Shown: positions 6,548-15,700, numbered from the stretch's first letter. The stretch is DNA of 17,944 nt from Candidatus Coliplasma caballi (GCA_018065365.1 JAGHTH010000049.1:1-17944); one strand, 5' to 3'. The notes: generated by a model from the letters alone, not told the origin. Program-made: numbers and translations.

Positions 6548-7726
6548 ATGACAAAGAAACAAAAGAAATTACTGATCCGCATTGTGATCGCGGCGGTGTT
6601 TTTCGTGCCGCTGTTCGTAATGGAACACATGGGGATCACGGAAGAATGGCCGTGGTACATCGCGGCACCGGTGTTTGCCGTGCCGTTTCTGATCGCGGGC
6701 TACAACGTTCTGTGGAAAGCGGTGCGAAACATTTTTCACGGGCAGGTGTTTGATGAGAATTTTCTGATGTGCATCGCCTGCGTGGGCGCGTTCTGCGTCG
6801 GGGAATATCCCGAAGCGTCGTCCGTCATGATCCTGTATCAGCTCGGCGAACTTTTGCAGGGCATCGCCGTCGGGCGTTCGCGCCGTTCGGTCAGCGCCCT
6901 GATGGACATCCGTCCCGATTACGCCAACCTCGAAAAAGACGGCGAAGCGGAAAAGGTCGATCCGAACGAGGTTTCCGTCGGGGAGATCATTCTGATCAAA
7001 CCCGGCGAAAAGGTGCCGCTGGACGGAACGGTCGTCGAGGGAAGTTCCAACCTGGATACCGCGACGCTGACCGGCGAAGCGCTTCCGAAAACCGTTTCGG
7101 CGGGCGACGAAGTGATCAGCGGGTGCATCAATATGAACGGCGTTCTGCGCGTGCGCGTGAGCAAGCCGTTCGGCGAATCCACCGTGGCGAAGATTCTCGA
7201 CCTGGTGGAGAACGCGTCCTCCGCGAAAGCAAAAAGCGAGGCGTTCATTACGCGGTTTGCGCGCGTCTATACCCCGGTCGTCGTGGTGTTGGCGCTGCTG
7301 TTGGCGGTCATCCCGCCGCTGTTTACGGGAGAATGGGCGACGTGGGTACGGCTCGCGCTGACCTGTCTGGTCGTTTCCTGCCCTTGCGCGCTGGTCATTT
7401 CGGTGCCGCTGTCCTTTTTCGGCGGGATCGGCGGCGCGGCGCGGAAAGGCATTCTCGTCAAGGGCGCGAACTGGCTGGAAGAACTCGCGCGCGTCGAGAC
7501 GGTGGTGTTCGACAAGACCGGCACGCTGACCAAAGGGAAGTTCATCGTTACGGCGGTGCATCCCGACCACGTCAACGAACAGGAACTGTTGTATTTCGCA
7601 GCGGCGGCGGAAAGTTTTTCCGATCATCCGATCGCCCAGCCGCTCAAGCAGGCGTATAAAAAGAGATCGACGTTTCGGGCGTTTCGTCGGTGGAAGAACT
7701 CGCGGGGAGAGGCGTTCGCGCCGTGA
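6548..7726 (+). CDS. P1B-type heavy-metal ATPase, N-terminal part (frame broken)
   Basis: The first 370 residues are a normal P1B ATPase: N-terminal membrane helices without a fused HMA domain, actuator motif TGEA (near 175), the membrane metal site C278-P-C280 followed by a conserved Lys in KGANWLEE, the phosphorylation site D322-K-T-G, and the SDHP motif (H360, P361) of the nucleotide-binding domain. Then the frame runs off into 22 unrelated residues and stops at 7726. The true continuation lies one frame over, from 7663, and is encoded by 7690-8424. CPC plus downstream Lys, and the D-x-G in the other half, point to the Zn/Cd/Pb export class (ZntA/CadA-like). RBS AAAGGGA near 6534-6540. Without the rest this fragment cannot bind ATP properly or complete transport. 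Confidence 0.85.
   Translation: MTKKQKKLLIRIVIAAVFFVPLFVMEHMGITEEWPWYIAAPVFAVPFLIAGYNVLWKAVRNIFHGQVFDENFLMCIACVGAFCVGEYPEASSVMILYQLGELLQGIAVGRSRRSVSALMDIRPDYANLEKDGEAEKVDPNEVSVGEIILIKPGEKVPLDGTVVEGSSNLDTATLTGEALPKTVSAGDEVISGCINMNGVLRVRVSKPFGESTVAKILDLVENASSAKAKSEAFITRFARVYTPVVVVLALLLAVIPPLFTGEWATWVRLALTCLVVSCPCALVISVPLSFFGGIGGAARKGILVKGANWLEELARVETVVFDKTGTLTKGKFIVTAVHPDHVNEQELLYFAAAAESFSDHPIAQPLKQAYKKRSTFRAFRRWKNSRGEAFAP
7655..7690 (+). other. one-base frame break in the ATPase gene
   Basis: The upstream frame reads TAT AAA AAG (7655-7663). The ATPase sequence resumes in the -1 frame with GAG ATC GAC at 7663, giving K-K-E-I-D-V-S-G-V in perfect family style. One extra A in the five-A run 7658-7662 would restore a single frame. 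Candidate causes are a homopolymer error, a real inactivating or phase-variable deletion, or ribosomal -1 slippage on A-AAG. A weak CGACG/CGTCG stem lies just downstream, too little to claim programming. Confidence 0.85.
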
Positions 7727-8424
7727 TCGACGGGCATTCCGTGCTGGTCGGCGGGCAGAAACTGATGAACGAAAACCGCATCCGCTGGCATTGCTGCGAG
7801 GAACACACCGGCACGGTCGTACACGTTGCGGTCGATGGCGATTACGCGGGACACGTCGAGATTTCCGACGAACTCAAAGAGGACGCGGCGGCTACGGTCG
7901 CGGGACTCCTGCCGCGCAAGGTCATCATTCTGACCGGCGATACCGCGCAGACGGGCGAGTCCGTGGCGAAAAAGTTGGGCGTTGAGGAGGTCTATACCGA
8001 CCTGCTTCCCGCCGACAAGGTGGCAAAGGTTGAGGAGTTGTTGAAACAGAAGCAGGGCGGTGCGCTGGCGTTCGTCGGCGACGGGATCAACGACGCGCCC
8101 GTGCTTTCCCGCGCGGACATCGGCGTGGCAATGGGCGTTCTCGGCTCCGACGCGGCGATCGAGGCGGCGGACGTGGTGCTGATGGACGACAAGCCGTCGG
8201 GCTTGGTTACCGCGATCCGCACGGCGAAGAAAACGCGCCGCATCGTCAGGGAAAACGTGGTGTTCTCGCTGGGCGTCAAGATCGGCGTGCTGGTGCTGGA
8301 GATCGCGATGACCGTTCTGGGCATCGAAAGCGATATGACGCTGGCGGCGTTCGCGGACGTGGGCGTGCTGGTGCTGGCGGTGCTGAACGCGACGCGGGCT
8401 TTGCACGTTCCGAAGGCGAAATAA
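7690..8424 (+). CDS. P1B-type heavy-metal ATPase, C-terminal part (frame broken)
   Basis: This stretch encodes the remainder of the ATPase, 244 residues counted from the first GTG in frame; the homology actually begins at 7663. It holds the rest of the nucleotide-binding domain, the P-domain hinge GDGINDAP (D131), and the last two membrane helices with D223-V-G, the D-x-G of Zn/Cd/Pb-transporting P1B-2 pumps, followed by L-N-A-T-R. No ribosome binding site precedes the GTG at 7690, so independent translation is unlikely. The natural product is the fused protein 6548-8424 of about 625 residues, with both halves apparently under normal constraint. It ends 42 bases before the next promoter; no convincing terminator was seen. 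Confidence 0.85.
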   Translation: MEELAGRGVRAVIDGHSVLVGGQKLMNENRIRWHCCEEHTGTVVHVAVDGDYAGHVEISDELKEDAAATVAGLLPRKVIILTGDTAQTGESVAKKLGVEEVYTDLLPADKVAKVEELLKQKQGGALAFVGDGINDAPVLSRADIGVAMGVLGSDAAIEAADVVLMDDKPSGLVTAIRTAKKTRRIVRENVVFSLGVKIGVLVLEIAMTVLGIESDMTLAAFADVGVLVLAVLNATRALHVPKAK

Positions 8425-8466
8425 AGACGCGTAAAACTGATTTTTTATAGAAAAAAACAAAACGTG

Positions 8467-8494
8467 TTGACAAACGCGAAATCGTGAATATAAT
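8467..8494 (+). promoter_or_regulatory. strong sigma-A type promoter for the 8560 lipoprotein gene
   Basis: Consensus TTGACA (8467-8472), 16-base spacer, consensus TATAAT (8489-8494). The expected transcription start near 8501 makes the in-frame ATG at 8503 almost leaderless, and supports the start at 8560. Confidence 0.85.
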
Positions 8495-8559
8495 AGGAAT
8501 CGATGAAGCGTAAGAAAAGCAATTCTTTGTTCTTTGCGCTCGGAAAGGAAAGACGTGAG

Positions 8560-10722
8560 ATGAAAAAAAGAGGACTGATTCTGACGGCGGGCATTCTGGC
8601 GATTTTGCTGCTCGTCGGCTGTACGTCGGAAGCCGCCGAGAGCAGCGCGGTCGAAAGTGCCGCCGGCTCGGAGCAGGAAGCCGAAAGCAGCGTTGCGGAA
8701 AGCGTTACGGAAAGCAGTGCGGAAAGCAGCGAAGAAAGCGGCGAAGAAAGCGGCACCGAGGATCCCGACGTGATCGTGATCTCGCCCGACGCAAAAGCGA
8801 AGGTCGTCGCGGAGCTTTCGATCGATCGGGAGCACGGCGCGTATTACGACGTCCTGCAATATGCAGACAAATACGGCAACCACGGCATTTCGTTGAACGG
8901 AAAATTCCTCGCGGATAAGGACGGTAACGTGTTTTATCACTGCGGCGACAGCATCAAAACGGTTGTGCGCCGTGCGGAAGACGGCACGGACGTCGGCTCG
9001 TTCTGCGCGGACGAAACGTTGAATCGTCCGATCGACGAGGTGCTTTTGCGGGGCGGGAAGATCCACGTTCTGTACCGCGGCGGGCTCTTAGCGGAATACG
9101 ACGCCGAAACGGGAAAAGTAAGCGTCAACACCGCCGTGCGCGACGCGGTTCTGAAACGGAACACCCCCGTTTCCGTGCTCGGCGTTGCGCCGAAGTTCTG
9201 CGTTACGAAGGACGGGGAACTGCTGGTGAACTGCGGGATGTACTACGATCTCACGGGCAAGGAATTTTATTACGACGAGATCAAAACGCGGCTCGATGAG
9301 AACGTTATTCCCGCCGGTTCCGAAAGCGGCATCCGCATCGAAAAGACGAAGGACGACGGCTCCCGCTTCTTTATGAGGAACGCCTACGGGAAAGCGGAGG
9401 AATGGACGGTTCGCTACGGCGATTCCTCTGCGAAGACACATTCGCTGATCCGCTGCTTTGACTATGCGGATTCGCTGGTCGGGGAGGACGGCAAGAAATA
9501 TTCCTGCGTAACCTGCTATTTGGAGGGCGAGCCCGGGCAGAAATGCAAGCTGGCGGATGCGGATGCGTTTTTCGGTGAAAACGGGCTGTTCTATATCGTC
9601 TGCGGTGATTTGGAGCGCGTGCGCGTGCTCTGCGTTGGAAAAGACGGTCAGCGCAGATTGGCTTACGCGCAGGAGACCGTGAACAGCGTGGCAAAGCTGG
9701 TGGAGGAACGGAACGCCGAACCCGAGGCACCCTCCGCACGGGTGTTGCCGGACGAAATTCCGGACGCAAACGACGGCACGACGCTGAAGCTGACGCAAAG
9801 CATCGACGCTTCTCTTGTCGGAAACCTGCCGAACTTGAAAATGCGGGACGGAAAGGTCTTCGCTTATGTGAAAGACAAGGTGCTGTACGACGCGAAAACG
9901 GGCGAAAAGATCGTCGAGCCCGGGACTCTGCACGAGGGCTATGAAAAAGCGTTCTTCCACGCCGACGTCTGGTGGTTCTTGTATGAGGACGGGTGCGTCT
10001 GCTCGTACGATCCGAAGACGAAGAAATCGGAAGAGCACATCGGCGTTTCGAAAGAGCTGCCCGCGATCGATGGCTATCCGAACGCGAGCTGGGTCAAGGC
10101 GTTCTACGCCGGAGAGGGACAGGACGTTCCGTGGATCATCCGGTACCAAGTTACCTCGTTCTACGGGCCGGGCAAATTCTTCAGCGTGGACGGAGAGCGC
10201 GTGGACGTGCAGGATTGCTTTACCCCCGGAGAGAGCGAGACGGCGATCGTAAACGGGAAGATCTGGCACGCGGAAATGCAGCCGGACATTTATTGGAACG
10301 CGTTCCGTCAAAGTACCGGAACGATCGGCATGGAAAACACCATGTGGATGTTTATGGGCAGAGACGGTATCGGCATCGTGTCCGGGAAGCTGACCTCGGT
10401 GTTTGACCGGAACGGCGATTATCTCGGCAATTTCTATTACGAGCGCGTCGATTACCACGGCACGATGGATCCGGAGGAGAGCGGAACGTTCTCGATCGGC
10501 GGCAAAAAGTTCGAGCGTGCGTGCGACGCGTCGTATCTGCTGTTCGGCGGTAAGGTGTTCGTCAACGGCGATACTTACCCGCTCATCGTGTACGATAACC
10601 ACGATACGCCGTTCTTCGTTTCGAAAAACGGGGACAAATGGGAAATCTACGAAATCGGGTTGACGGAAAAGAACACGCATGTTCTGAAAAGATTGAATGA
10701 AGTCTATGGCGTAAAAAAGTAA
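8560..10722 (+). CDS. large lipoprotein of unknown function
   Basis: A 720-residue exported lipoprotein. The signal peptide ends in the lipobox L18-V-G-C21, so the mature protein is anchored by Cys21 to the outer membrane face. Residues 22-66 are a Ser/Glu-rich linker with four Ser-x-Glu sites, followed by a long beta-rich region with recurring short strands of the kind G-K-x-F-x-x-x-D-G-x-V-x-Y, suggestive of a beta-propeller or repeated sheet structure, to the end of the protein. I recognise no catalytic motif. The start at 8560 has AAAGGA (8544-8549) ten bases upstream and a clean signal peptide; the longer start at 8503 would add 19 residues and spoil it. It has its own promoter and a shared terminator. 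Confidence 0.8.
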   Translation: MKKRGLILTAGILAILLLVGCTSEAAESSAVESAAGSEQEAESSVAESVTESSAESSEESGEESGTEDPDVIVISPDAKAKVVAELSIDREHGAYYDVLQYADKYGNHGISLNGKFLADKDGNVFYHCGDSIKTVVRRAEDGTDVGSFCADETLNRPIDEVLLRGGKIHVLYRGGLLAEYDAETGKVSVNTAVRDAVLKRNTPVSVLGVAPKFCVTKDGELLVNCGMYYDLTGKEFYYDEIKTRLDENVIPAGSESGIRIEKTKDDGSRFFMRNAYGKAEEWTVRYGDSSAKTHSLIRCFDYADSLVGEDGKKYSCVTCYLEGEPGQKCKLADADAFFGENGLFYIVCGDLERVRVLCVGKDGQRRLAYAQETVNSVAKLVEERNAEPEAPSARVLPDEIPDANDGTTLKLTQSIDASLVGNLPNLKMRDGKVFAYVKDKVLYDAKTGEKIVEPGTLHEGYEKAFFHADVWWFLYEDGCVCSYDPKTKKSEEHIGVSKELPAIDGYPNASWVKAFYAGEGQDVPWIIRYQVTSFYGPGKFFSVDGERVDVQDCFTPGESETAIVNGKIWHAEMQPDIYWNAFRQSTGTIGMENTMWMFMGRDGIGIVSGKLTSVFDRNGDYLGNFYYERVDYHGTMDPEESGTFSIGGKKFERACDASYLLFGGKVFVNGDTYPLIVYDNHDTPFFVSKNGDKWEIYEIGLTEKNTHVLKRLNEVYGVKK

Positions 10723-10740
10723 AAATCAAGGAATACAAAA

Positions 10741-10775
10741 CGGAGAGAAGCCGAGGTTGGTTTCTCTCCGTTTTT
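10741..10775. terminator. bidirectional intrinsic terminator between convergent genes
   Basis: The hairpin 10741-10770 has a CGGAGAGAA/TTCTCTCCG stem extended by GCCG/TGGT-type pairs with an AGGT loop. Five T follow at 10771-10775, and AAAA precedes it for the opposite strand. It ends both the 8560-10722 gene and the opposing metallophosphoesterase gene. Confidence 0.9.
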
Positions 10776-10784
10776 ATTTATCCA

Positions 10785-12437
10785 TCACTTAATCGGGAAC
10801 AGAAACTGCGAGGCGGCGCACCATTTGCGGTCGGTAAACTCGCGTCCTTTCAAGAGGATGTAGTCCTCATAGACCTCGATATACCAGCCCTCGCTGCCGC
10901 CGGTGGAGTTGTCCTCGTCCGTCCAGAGATAGCCGACCGAGGCGCAACCGACGAATGAGGCGTCGGCGCCGTTCCCGTACAGGATCGGCCGGTTGCTCTC
11001 GAACGTCCAGTGCGTGTGCCCGGTAAAGAGGATCGCGTTGGGATATTGCGCGAGGATCGAGCGGAAGCGGTCGTTTGCCGCCGAGAAGCCGTACCAATAC
11101 TGCACGTCGGGGTTGGAGGAATAGAGGGAGCCGGCGACCGTTTCGACGAGCGGCTGGTGCAAGAACAGGAAGACCGGCGTTTCGGTGCCGACCGAGTGAA
11201 GCTGTGCTTCGAGCCAGTCGAGCTGCGAGGCGTGCATGACGCCCTCGCCGACCTTTTCGTCGGAGCCGAGGACAAGGAATTTCATCCCGCCGAACTCCGA
11301 AGCGTAATAGACGCCGGGCATTCCCGTGTATTCTTTGAACAGGGCAAGCTGCTGTTCGTAGGTGCCGTTGAACACCTGGTCGTGATTGCCCATCGCGAAG
11401 CGGATCGGGACGTTCCAGCCGATGTCGGAGGTTTCCTCGGCGATGGTCTTCATCAGCAGTTCGTAGTTTTCTTTTCTGCCGCGGTCGGTGTTGTCGCCGA
11501 CCGTGAAGATCGCTTCGGTGTCCGGCGTCAGCGTGCGGATGTCCGAAAGCGCGGCGTGCAGGTGCGAAATATGCTGCGGCGCGGTGTCGATGATGTGTAG
11601 GTCGGACAGGACCGAGAACGTAAAGAGCAATTTGGAGGCGGGAACTTTCAGTACGTCGTTCGCGGGAGCGAAGAACGATTCCGAAACGCCCTGCCTGACC
11701 GCGACTTCCACGGAATCGGCACCTTCCGGCATGAACAGCGTGTCGTTGAACGGCACTTCAAACGTATCGCTTCCGGATGAAACGGCCGTCGCGATCGGGA
11801 GATTGTCTTCCAGACGGGCGGCGTTCTTTGCCCAATAGAACAGGTAGGTCAGTTTTTTGGAGGAAGACGGCGTTACCGTTACGGACGAGCGCGACACGCC
11901 GTTTTTCCGCTCGGCGTGAAAGACCGCGTTTTTGACACCGTAGTCGGCGGTGTCGGTGTCGATCAGCGTAACCGTGCATTTTGCCAGCACGAGATAGCCG
12001 TCGTTGTCGCAGAGGTAGATCCCGTAGTCGCCCGGCTCCAACGCCGAGGTGGAAAAGCGGACCTCGCCCGTTCCGACCGAATACTGCCAGACCAGAGAGT
12101 TCATCGTTCCGGGCTCGGCTCCCGCCGGATAAACGCCGATCCAATCCTTGTCGTCCGTTCCGGAATAGGAAACGACGATCTGCTCGCCGGCGCGCAGTTC
12201 GGTTTTCGCGACGGAGATCTGCGGCGCGGGCTGCTCGGGCGCACTGCTTTCTTCGGGCAGGGTGGTTTCTTCGGACGGGGTGCTTTCTTCGACAGACATG
12301 GCGGATTCCTCCATAGAAGTAAGTTCGGATCCGGAAGCGGTGCCGTCGGACGAATCGCTTTCGGAGGGCGTTTCGCCGCAAGCGCAGAGCAGCGCGAGCG
12401 ACAGGGAAAGTGCGATCAAAATGCGGACTTTTTTCAT
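10785..12437 (-). CDS. metallophosphoesterase lipoprotein (calcineurin-like)
   Basis: A 550-residue exported phosphoesterase. The lipobox L17-C-A-C20 anchors it outside the membrane. A Ser/Glu-rich linker (22-70) leads to a beta-sandwich region (about 72-160) containing DWIGVYPAGAEPG, as seen ahead of other clostridial phosphoesterases, then a second beta-rich part, and from about 272 the calcineurin-like catalytic domain. All metal-site motifs are present: D279-L-H281, G314-D-N-x-D-R-G, G350-N-H-D353, H427 and G473-H-T-H476. It should hydrolyse phosphomono- or diesters at the cell surface; the substrate is unknown. The start at 12437 has AAAGGA about 9 bases upstream. The gene is transcribed divergently from the CotH kinase operon, from its own promoter. 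Confidence 0.9.
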   Translation of the reverse strand: MKKVRILIALSLSLALLCACGETPSESDSSDGTASGSELTSMEESAMSVEESTPSEETTLPEESSAPEQPAPQISVAKTELRAGEQIVVSYSGTDDKDWIGVYPAGAEPGTMNSLVWQYSVGTGEVRFSTSALEPGDYGIYLCDNDGYLVLAKCTVTLIDTDTADYGVKNAVFHAERKNGVSRSSVTVTPSSSKKLTYLFYWAKNAARLEDNLPIATAVSSGSDTFEVPFNDTLFMPEGADSVEVAVRQGVSESFFAPANDVLKVPASKLLFTFSVLSDLHIIDTAPQHISHLHAALSDIRTLTPDTEAIFTVGDNTDRGRKENYELLMKTIAEETSDIGWNVPIRFAMGNHDQVFNGTYEQQLALFKEYTGMPGVYYASEFGGMKFLVLGSDEKVGEGVMHASQLDWLEAQLHSVGTETPVFLFLHQPLVETVAGSLYSSNPDVQYWYGFSAANDRFRSILAQYPNAILFTGHTHWTFESNRPILYGNGADASFVGCASVGYLWTDEDNSTGGSEGWYIEVYEDYILLKGREFTDRKWCAASQFLFPIK

Positions 12438-12468
12438 AGACGAGATCCTTTCGGGTATTCTGACCGAT

Positions 12469-12497
12469 ATTATATCGCAAATGTGTGAACAAAGCAA
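12469..12497 (-). promoter_or_regulatory. sigma-A type promoter for the metallophosphoesterase gene
   Basis: On the minus strand TTGCTT (12497-12492), 17-base spacer, TATAAT (12474-12469). It lies 32 bases ahead of the 12437 start. The -35 is some 55 bases from the -35 of the divergent promoter, so the two share one control region. Confidence 0.7.
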
Positions 12498-12552
12498 GAA
12501 AAAAGGGGAAAATCACAAAAAACAACAAACAAAAACTTTACAAAATGCGGGC

Positions 12553-12581
12553 TTGCAAATAGAAAAAAGATATGATATAAT
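12553..12581 (+). promoter_or_regulatory. sigma-A type promoter for the CotH-VTC-DUF4956 operon
   Basis: TTGCAA (12553-12558), 17-base spacer, consensus TATAAT (12576-12581). The expected transcript start is near 12588. No terminator or second promoter was seen before 17345, so all three genes likely come from it. Confidence 0.75.
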
Positions 12582-12593
12582 GAACGGGAAGAA

Positions 12594-12734
12594 ATAGGGA
12601 GCGTACGCCGATTCCGGCGGCGCGAGCAGAAAGAACGTGAGATTCTGAAGAAAAAAGGCGAAAGCAAGCTGGTCCCCGTCCTTGCGATCTGTCTGGCGGT
12701 CATCGTCCTCGTCGGTGTCATTGCCGACCGTTTC
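12594..12734 (+). other. in-frame N-terminal extension of the CotH protein without a normal start codon
   Basis: The CotH reading frame is open from 12576, and bases 12600-12734 encode a believable N-terminus: a basic Arg/Lys stretch (RRFRRREQKEREILKKKG) and then one hydrophobic helix (VPVLAICLAVIVLVGVIA), that is, a membrane anchor. Yet no ATG, GTG or TTG occurs in frame between the stop at 12573 and GTG 12735. In-frame near-cognates are ATA 12594, ATT 12642 and CTG 12645. An AGGGAG sits at 12597-12601, and a purine stretch precedes 12642. The real start is therefore unusual, or a base is wrong here. Confidence 0.7.
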
Positions 12735-15700
12735 GTGCGGAACGTTTCCGAAGCGGAGCGCGGCGAGGCGGAAGACGTGCAGATCCTGATTACTGAGATC
12801 TGCTCGAAAAACGACACGATCATCGCGGACGCGGACGGCAAGCACAGCGACTGGATCGAACTTTACAACGAAGGAGAGGACTGCAACCTCAAAGGGTTCA
12901 CGATCTCCGACGGAAAAGGAACTTCCGAGCCGTTCGACAATCTGCCGCTGGCGCACGGGGAGTACAAGCTGCTCTTTCTGGGGCGCACGAACGTGGGCTT
13001 TTCCCTTTCGGGAAGCGGCGGCGAAACGCTGACGCTGCGCAACCGGGACGATTCGGTCGTAACGCAGGTCAAGACGGTCGCGTTAGAGGGCGATCAGGTC
13101 ATGGCGTGGAACGGCGTCGGCTACGAATTGACGATGGACGCGACGCCCGGTTTTCCGAACACCCTTGAGGGACGGCGCGCGTTTGTGAACGGCATTCCGG
13201 ACAACGATCCGGACGTGGTGATCAGCGAGTTGGTGCTCTCGAACAAGAGCGTGCTGCCGGACGAGAAAGGAAACTTCTCCGACCTGGCGGAACTGCACAA
13301 CGTTACGGACAAGGACGTTTCGCTGGCGGGCTATTGGCTTTCCGACCGCGCGGAAGAACGCTTCCGCTACGCGCTGCCCGGCGTGATTCTGCCGGCGGGA
13401 GCGTATCTGGTCGTGTATCTGGACGGGTTGAATTACACCGCCGAGACGGGCGAACTGCACGCAAGCTTCGGGCTTTCCGACGGCGAGAGCGTGATCTTGA
13501 CCTCCTCGGAGGGCAAATATACGACGGTCGAAACGGTCGCCTGCGCCGACAACGAAGCGCTGCTGCTCGGCGAGGACGGCAAGTATTTCAAAGGAACGGC
13601 AAGCCCCGGCTTTGCCAACACCGGAGAGGGCGCGGCGGCGTTTGCGGCTTCCCGCGTCGATGAGAACGCGGCGCTGGTCATCAGCGAGGTGCTGCTCAAA
13701 AAAGACGGCACGGCGTACGGCGGTCTGCTCTGCGACACCGTGGAAATTTACAACCGCTCCGGCGCGGACGTTTCGACGGCGGGCTGGTATTTGTCCGACA
13801 AGGACGAGCCGTACCGCTACGCGCTGCCCGAAACGACGCTGCACGCGGGAGAGTGCATGGTCATCTTCTGCGACGGCAGTTCGGAGGAATTCCACAGCGG
13901 GTTTGCGCTTTCCTCGACGGACACGCTCCGTCTGACCGGGCCGAACCACAAGCACGGGGCGATCCTGTCCTGCGTTCCCGCCGGCGACGGAAGAAGCTGG
14001 CAATGGATCTCCGCTTCGGGCGATTCCGAGAGCGGTTACCGTTCCGGGACGGTTTCGATGGGGCAGCCCAACACAGACGAGGGCATCGCGGCGTACAACA
14101 AGGCGGTACTTCCGACGGGCGTGCGGCTTTCCGAGGCAATGTCCTCCAACAGCAGATACCTGCGTTCCTCTTACGGCGCGGCGTGCGACTGGGTGGAACT
14201 TTACAACGCGTCGGGCGAGACGGTCTCGCTGTCCGGGTGGTATCTGTCCGACGATCCCGAATTGCTGCGAAAGGCGGCGCTGCCGTCCGTTTCGCTCAAG
14301 CCCGGCGAGTATTTCGTCGTGTTCGTAACCAAAGATCCCGAGGGACTCAAGGGCGGGTATCCGATCCTGCCGTTCGGGCTTTCCTCGACCGGAGATAAAC
14401 TGTACCTTTCCGACGCAAACGGGGTGGTCGATCAGATGATCCTGCCCGCGTTGGAGCCCAACACTTCCTACGGCAGACCTGCCGGTCGGGACGGCTTCTC
14501 GCTGCTGGCGGAGCCGACGCCCTGCCTTGCGAACTCCGCGGCGGCGCAGAATACCGAGCCGCCGATTGCCGAAACGAAGCAGGGGGTGTATAACGGTGTC
14601 GGATCGCTGGACGTGGTGTTGAAATCCGACGGCGTGATCTATTACACGACCGACTGTTCGGAGCCGACGACGGATTCGCTCGAATACCGCGGTCCGATCC
14701 ACCTGACCAACACGACCGTGATCCGCGCGATCGCCTGCAAGGCGGGCTGTTCGTCGAGCCGGATCGAGAATTTCTCGTATATCCTCAATGAAAACCACAC
14801 GATCCCGGTCGCGTCGCTCGTAACGACGCCCGAAAACCTGTGGGACTATTACACCGGCATTTACGCCGACGGGCCGGGCTACGACCGCACCGAGTTTCCG
14901 CACGAATACGCGAACTTCTGGCAGCAATGGGAAAAGGAAGCGAACGTGAGTTTGTTTGAACTCGACGGCAAGGGGTTTTCCGAGCCGTGCGGGATCCGGA
15001 TCTTCGGCGCGTACTCGCGGGCGCTGGCGATGAAAAGCTTTTCGTGTTTTTTTCGCGGCAGCTACGGAACGGCTTCTCTGAACTATCCGTTGTTCGGGGA
15101 AGCGGGGTTAGACAGTTATGAGGCGTTCATTTTTCGGAACACCGGGCAGGATTTCGCAAAAGCGCGGATGCGCGACCCGATGCTGACGGAGATCGCCGAA
15201 ACGTACCTGGATATGCCCGTACAGAAAAACCGTCCCGTAGCGCTCTATCTGAACGGAGAATTCTGGGGCATCTATTATATCCGGGAAAAGATCAACGAAA
15301 ATTACGTCGCGGGGAACTACAACGTAACCAAAGACGAGGTTACGCTCACGCGCGCGAGCGGCAAAACGAGCGATGAATACACCGCGCTGATGAATTACGT
15401 CCGTTCGCACGACATGAACGTGCAGGAATATTACGATTACGTCGCGTCGCAGGTGGATATCCAGAACTATATGGATTATATCATCGCGGAAATCCTCATC
15501 TGCAACACCGACAACGGCAACATCAAGTTTTTCAAGACCGACGAGGGCAAGTGGATGTGGATTATGTACGACGTGGACCAATCGTTCCGCTCCGCCTACT
15601 TCGACACGGTTTACGAGCATCTGAACCCCGCCGGTACCGGTTCGCTCGACCGGTTTCCGACCACGCTGATCACGGCGCTGCTCAAGCGGACGGAGTTCAA

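Noticed and set aside
7655..7690. Firm call of a programmed frameshift
   Set aside because: The slip site is only A-AAG preceded by TAT, with no strong downstream structure; a homopolymer indel explains it as well.
8425..8466. Terminator after the ATPase gene
   Set aside because: There is a T-run near 8440 but no stable GC stem before it.
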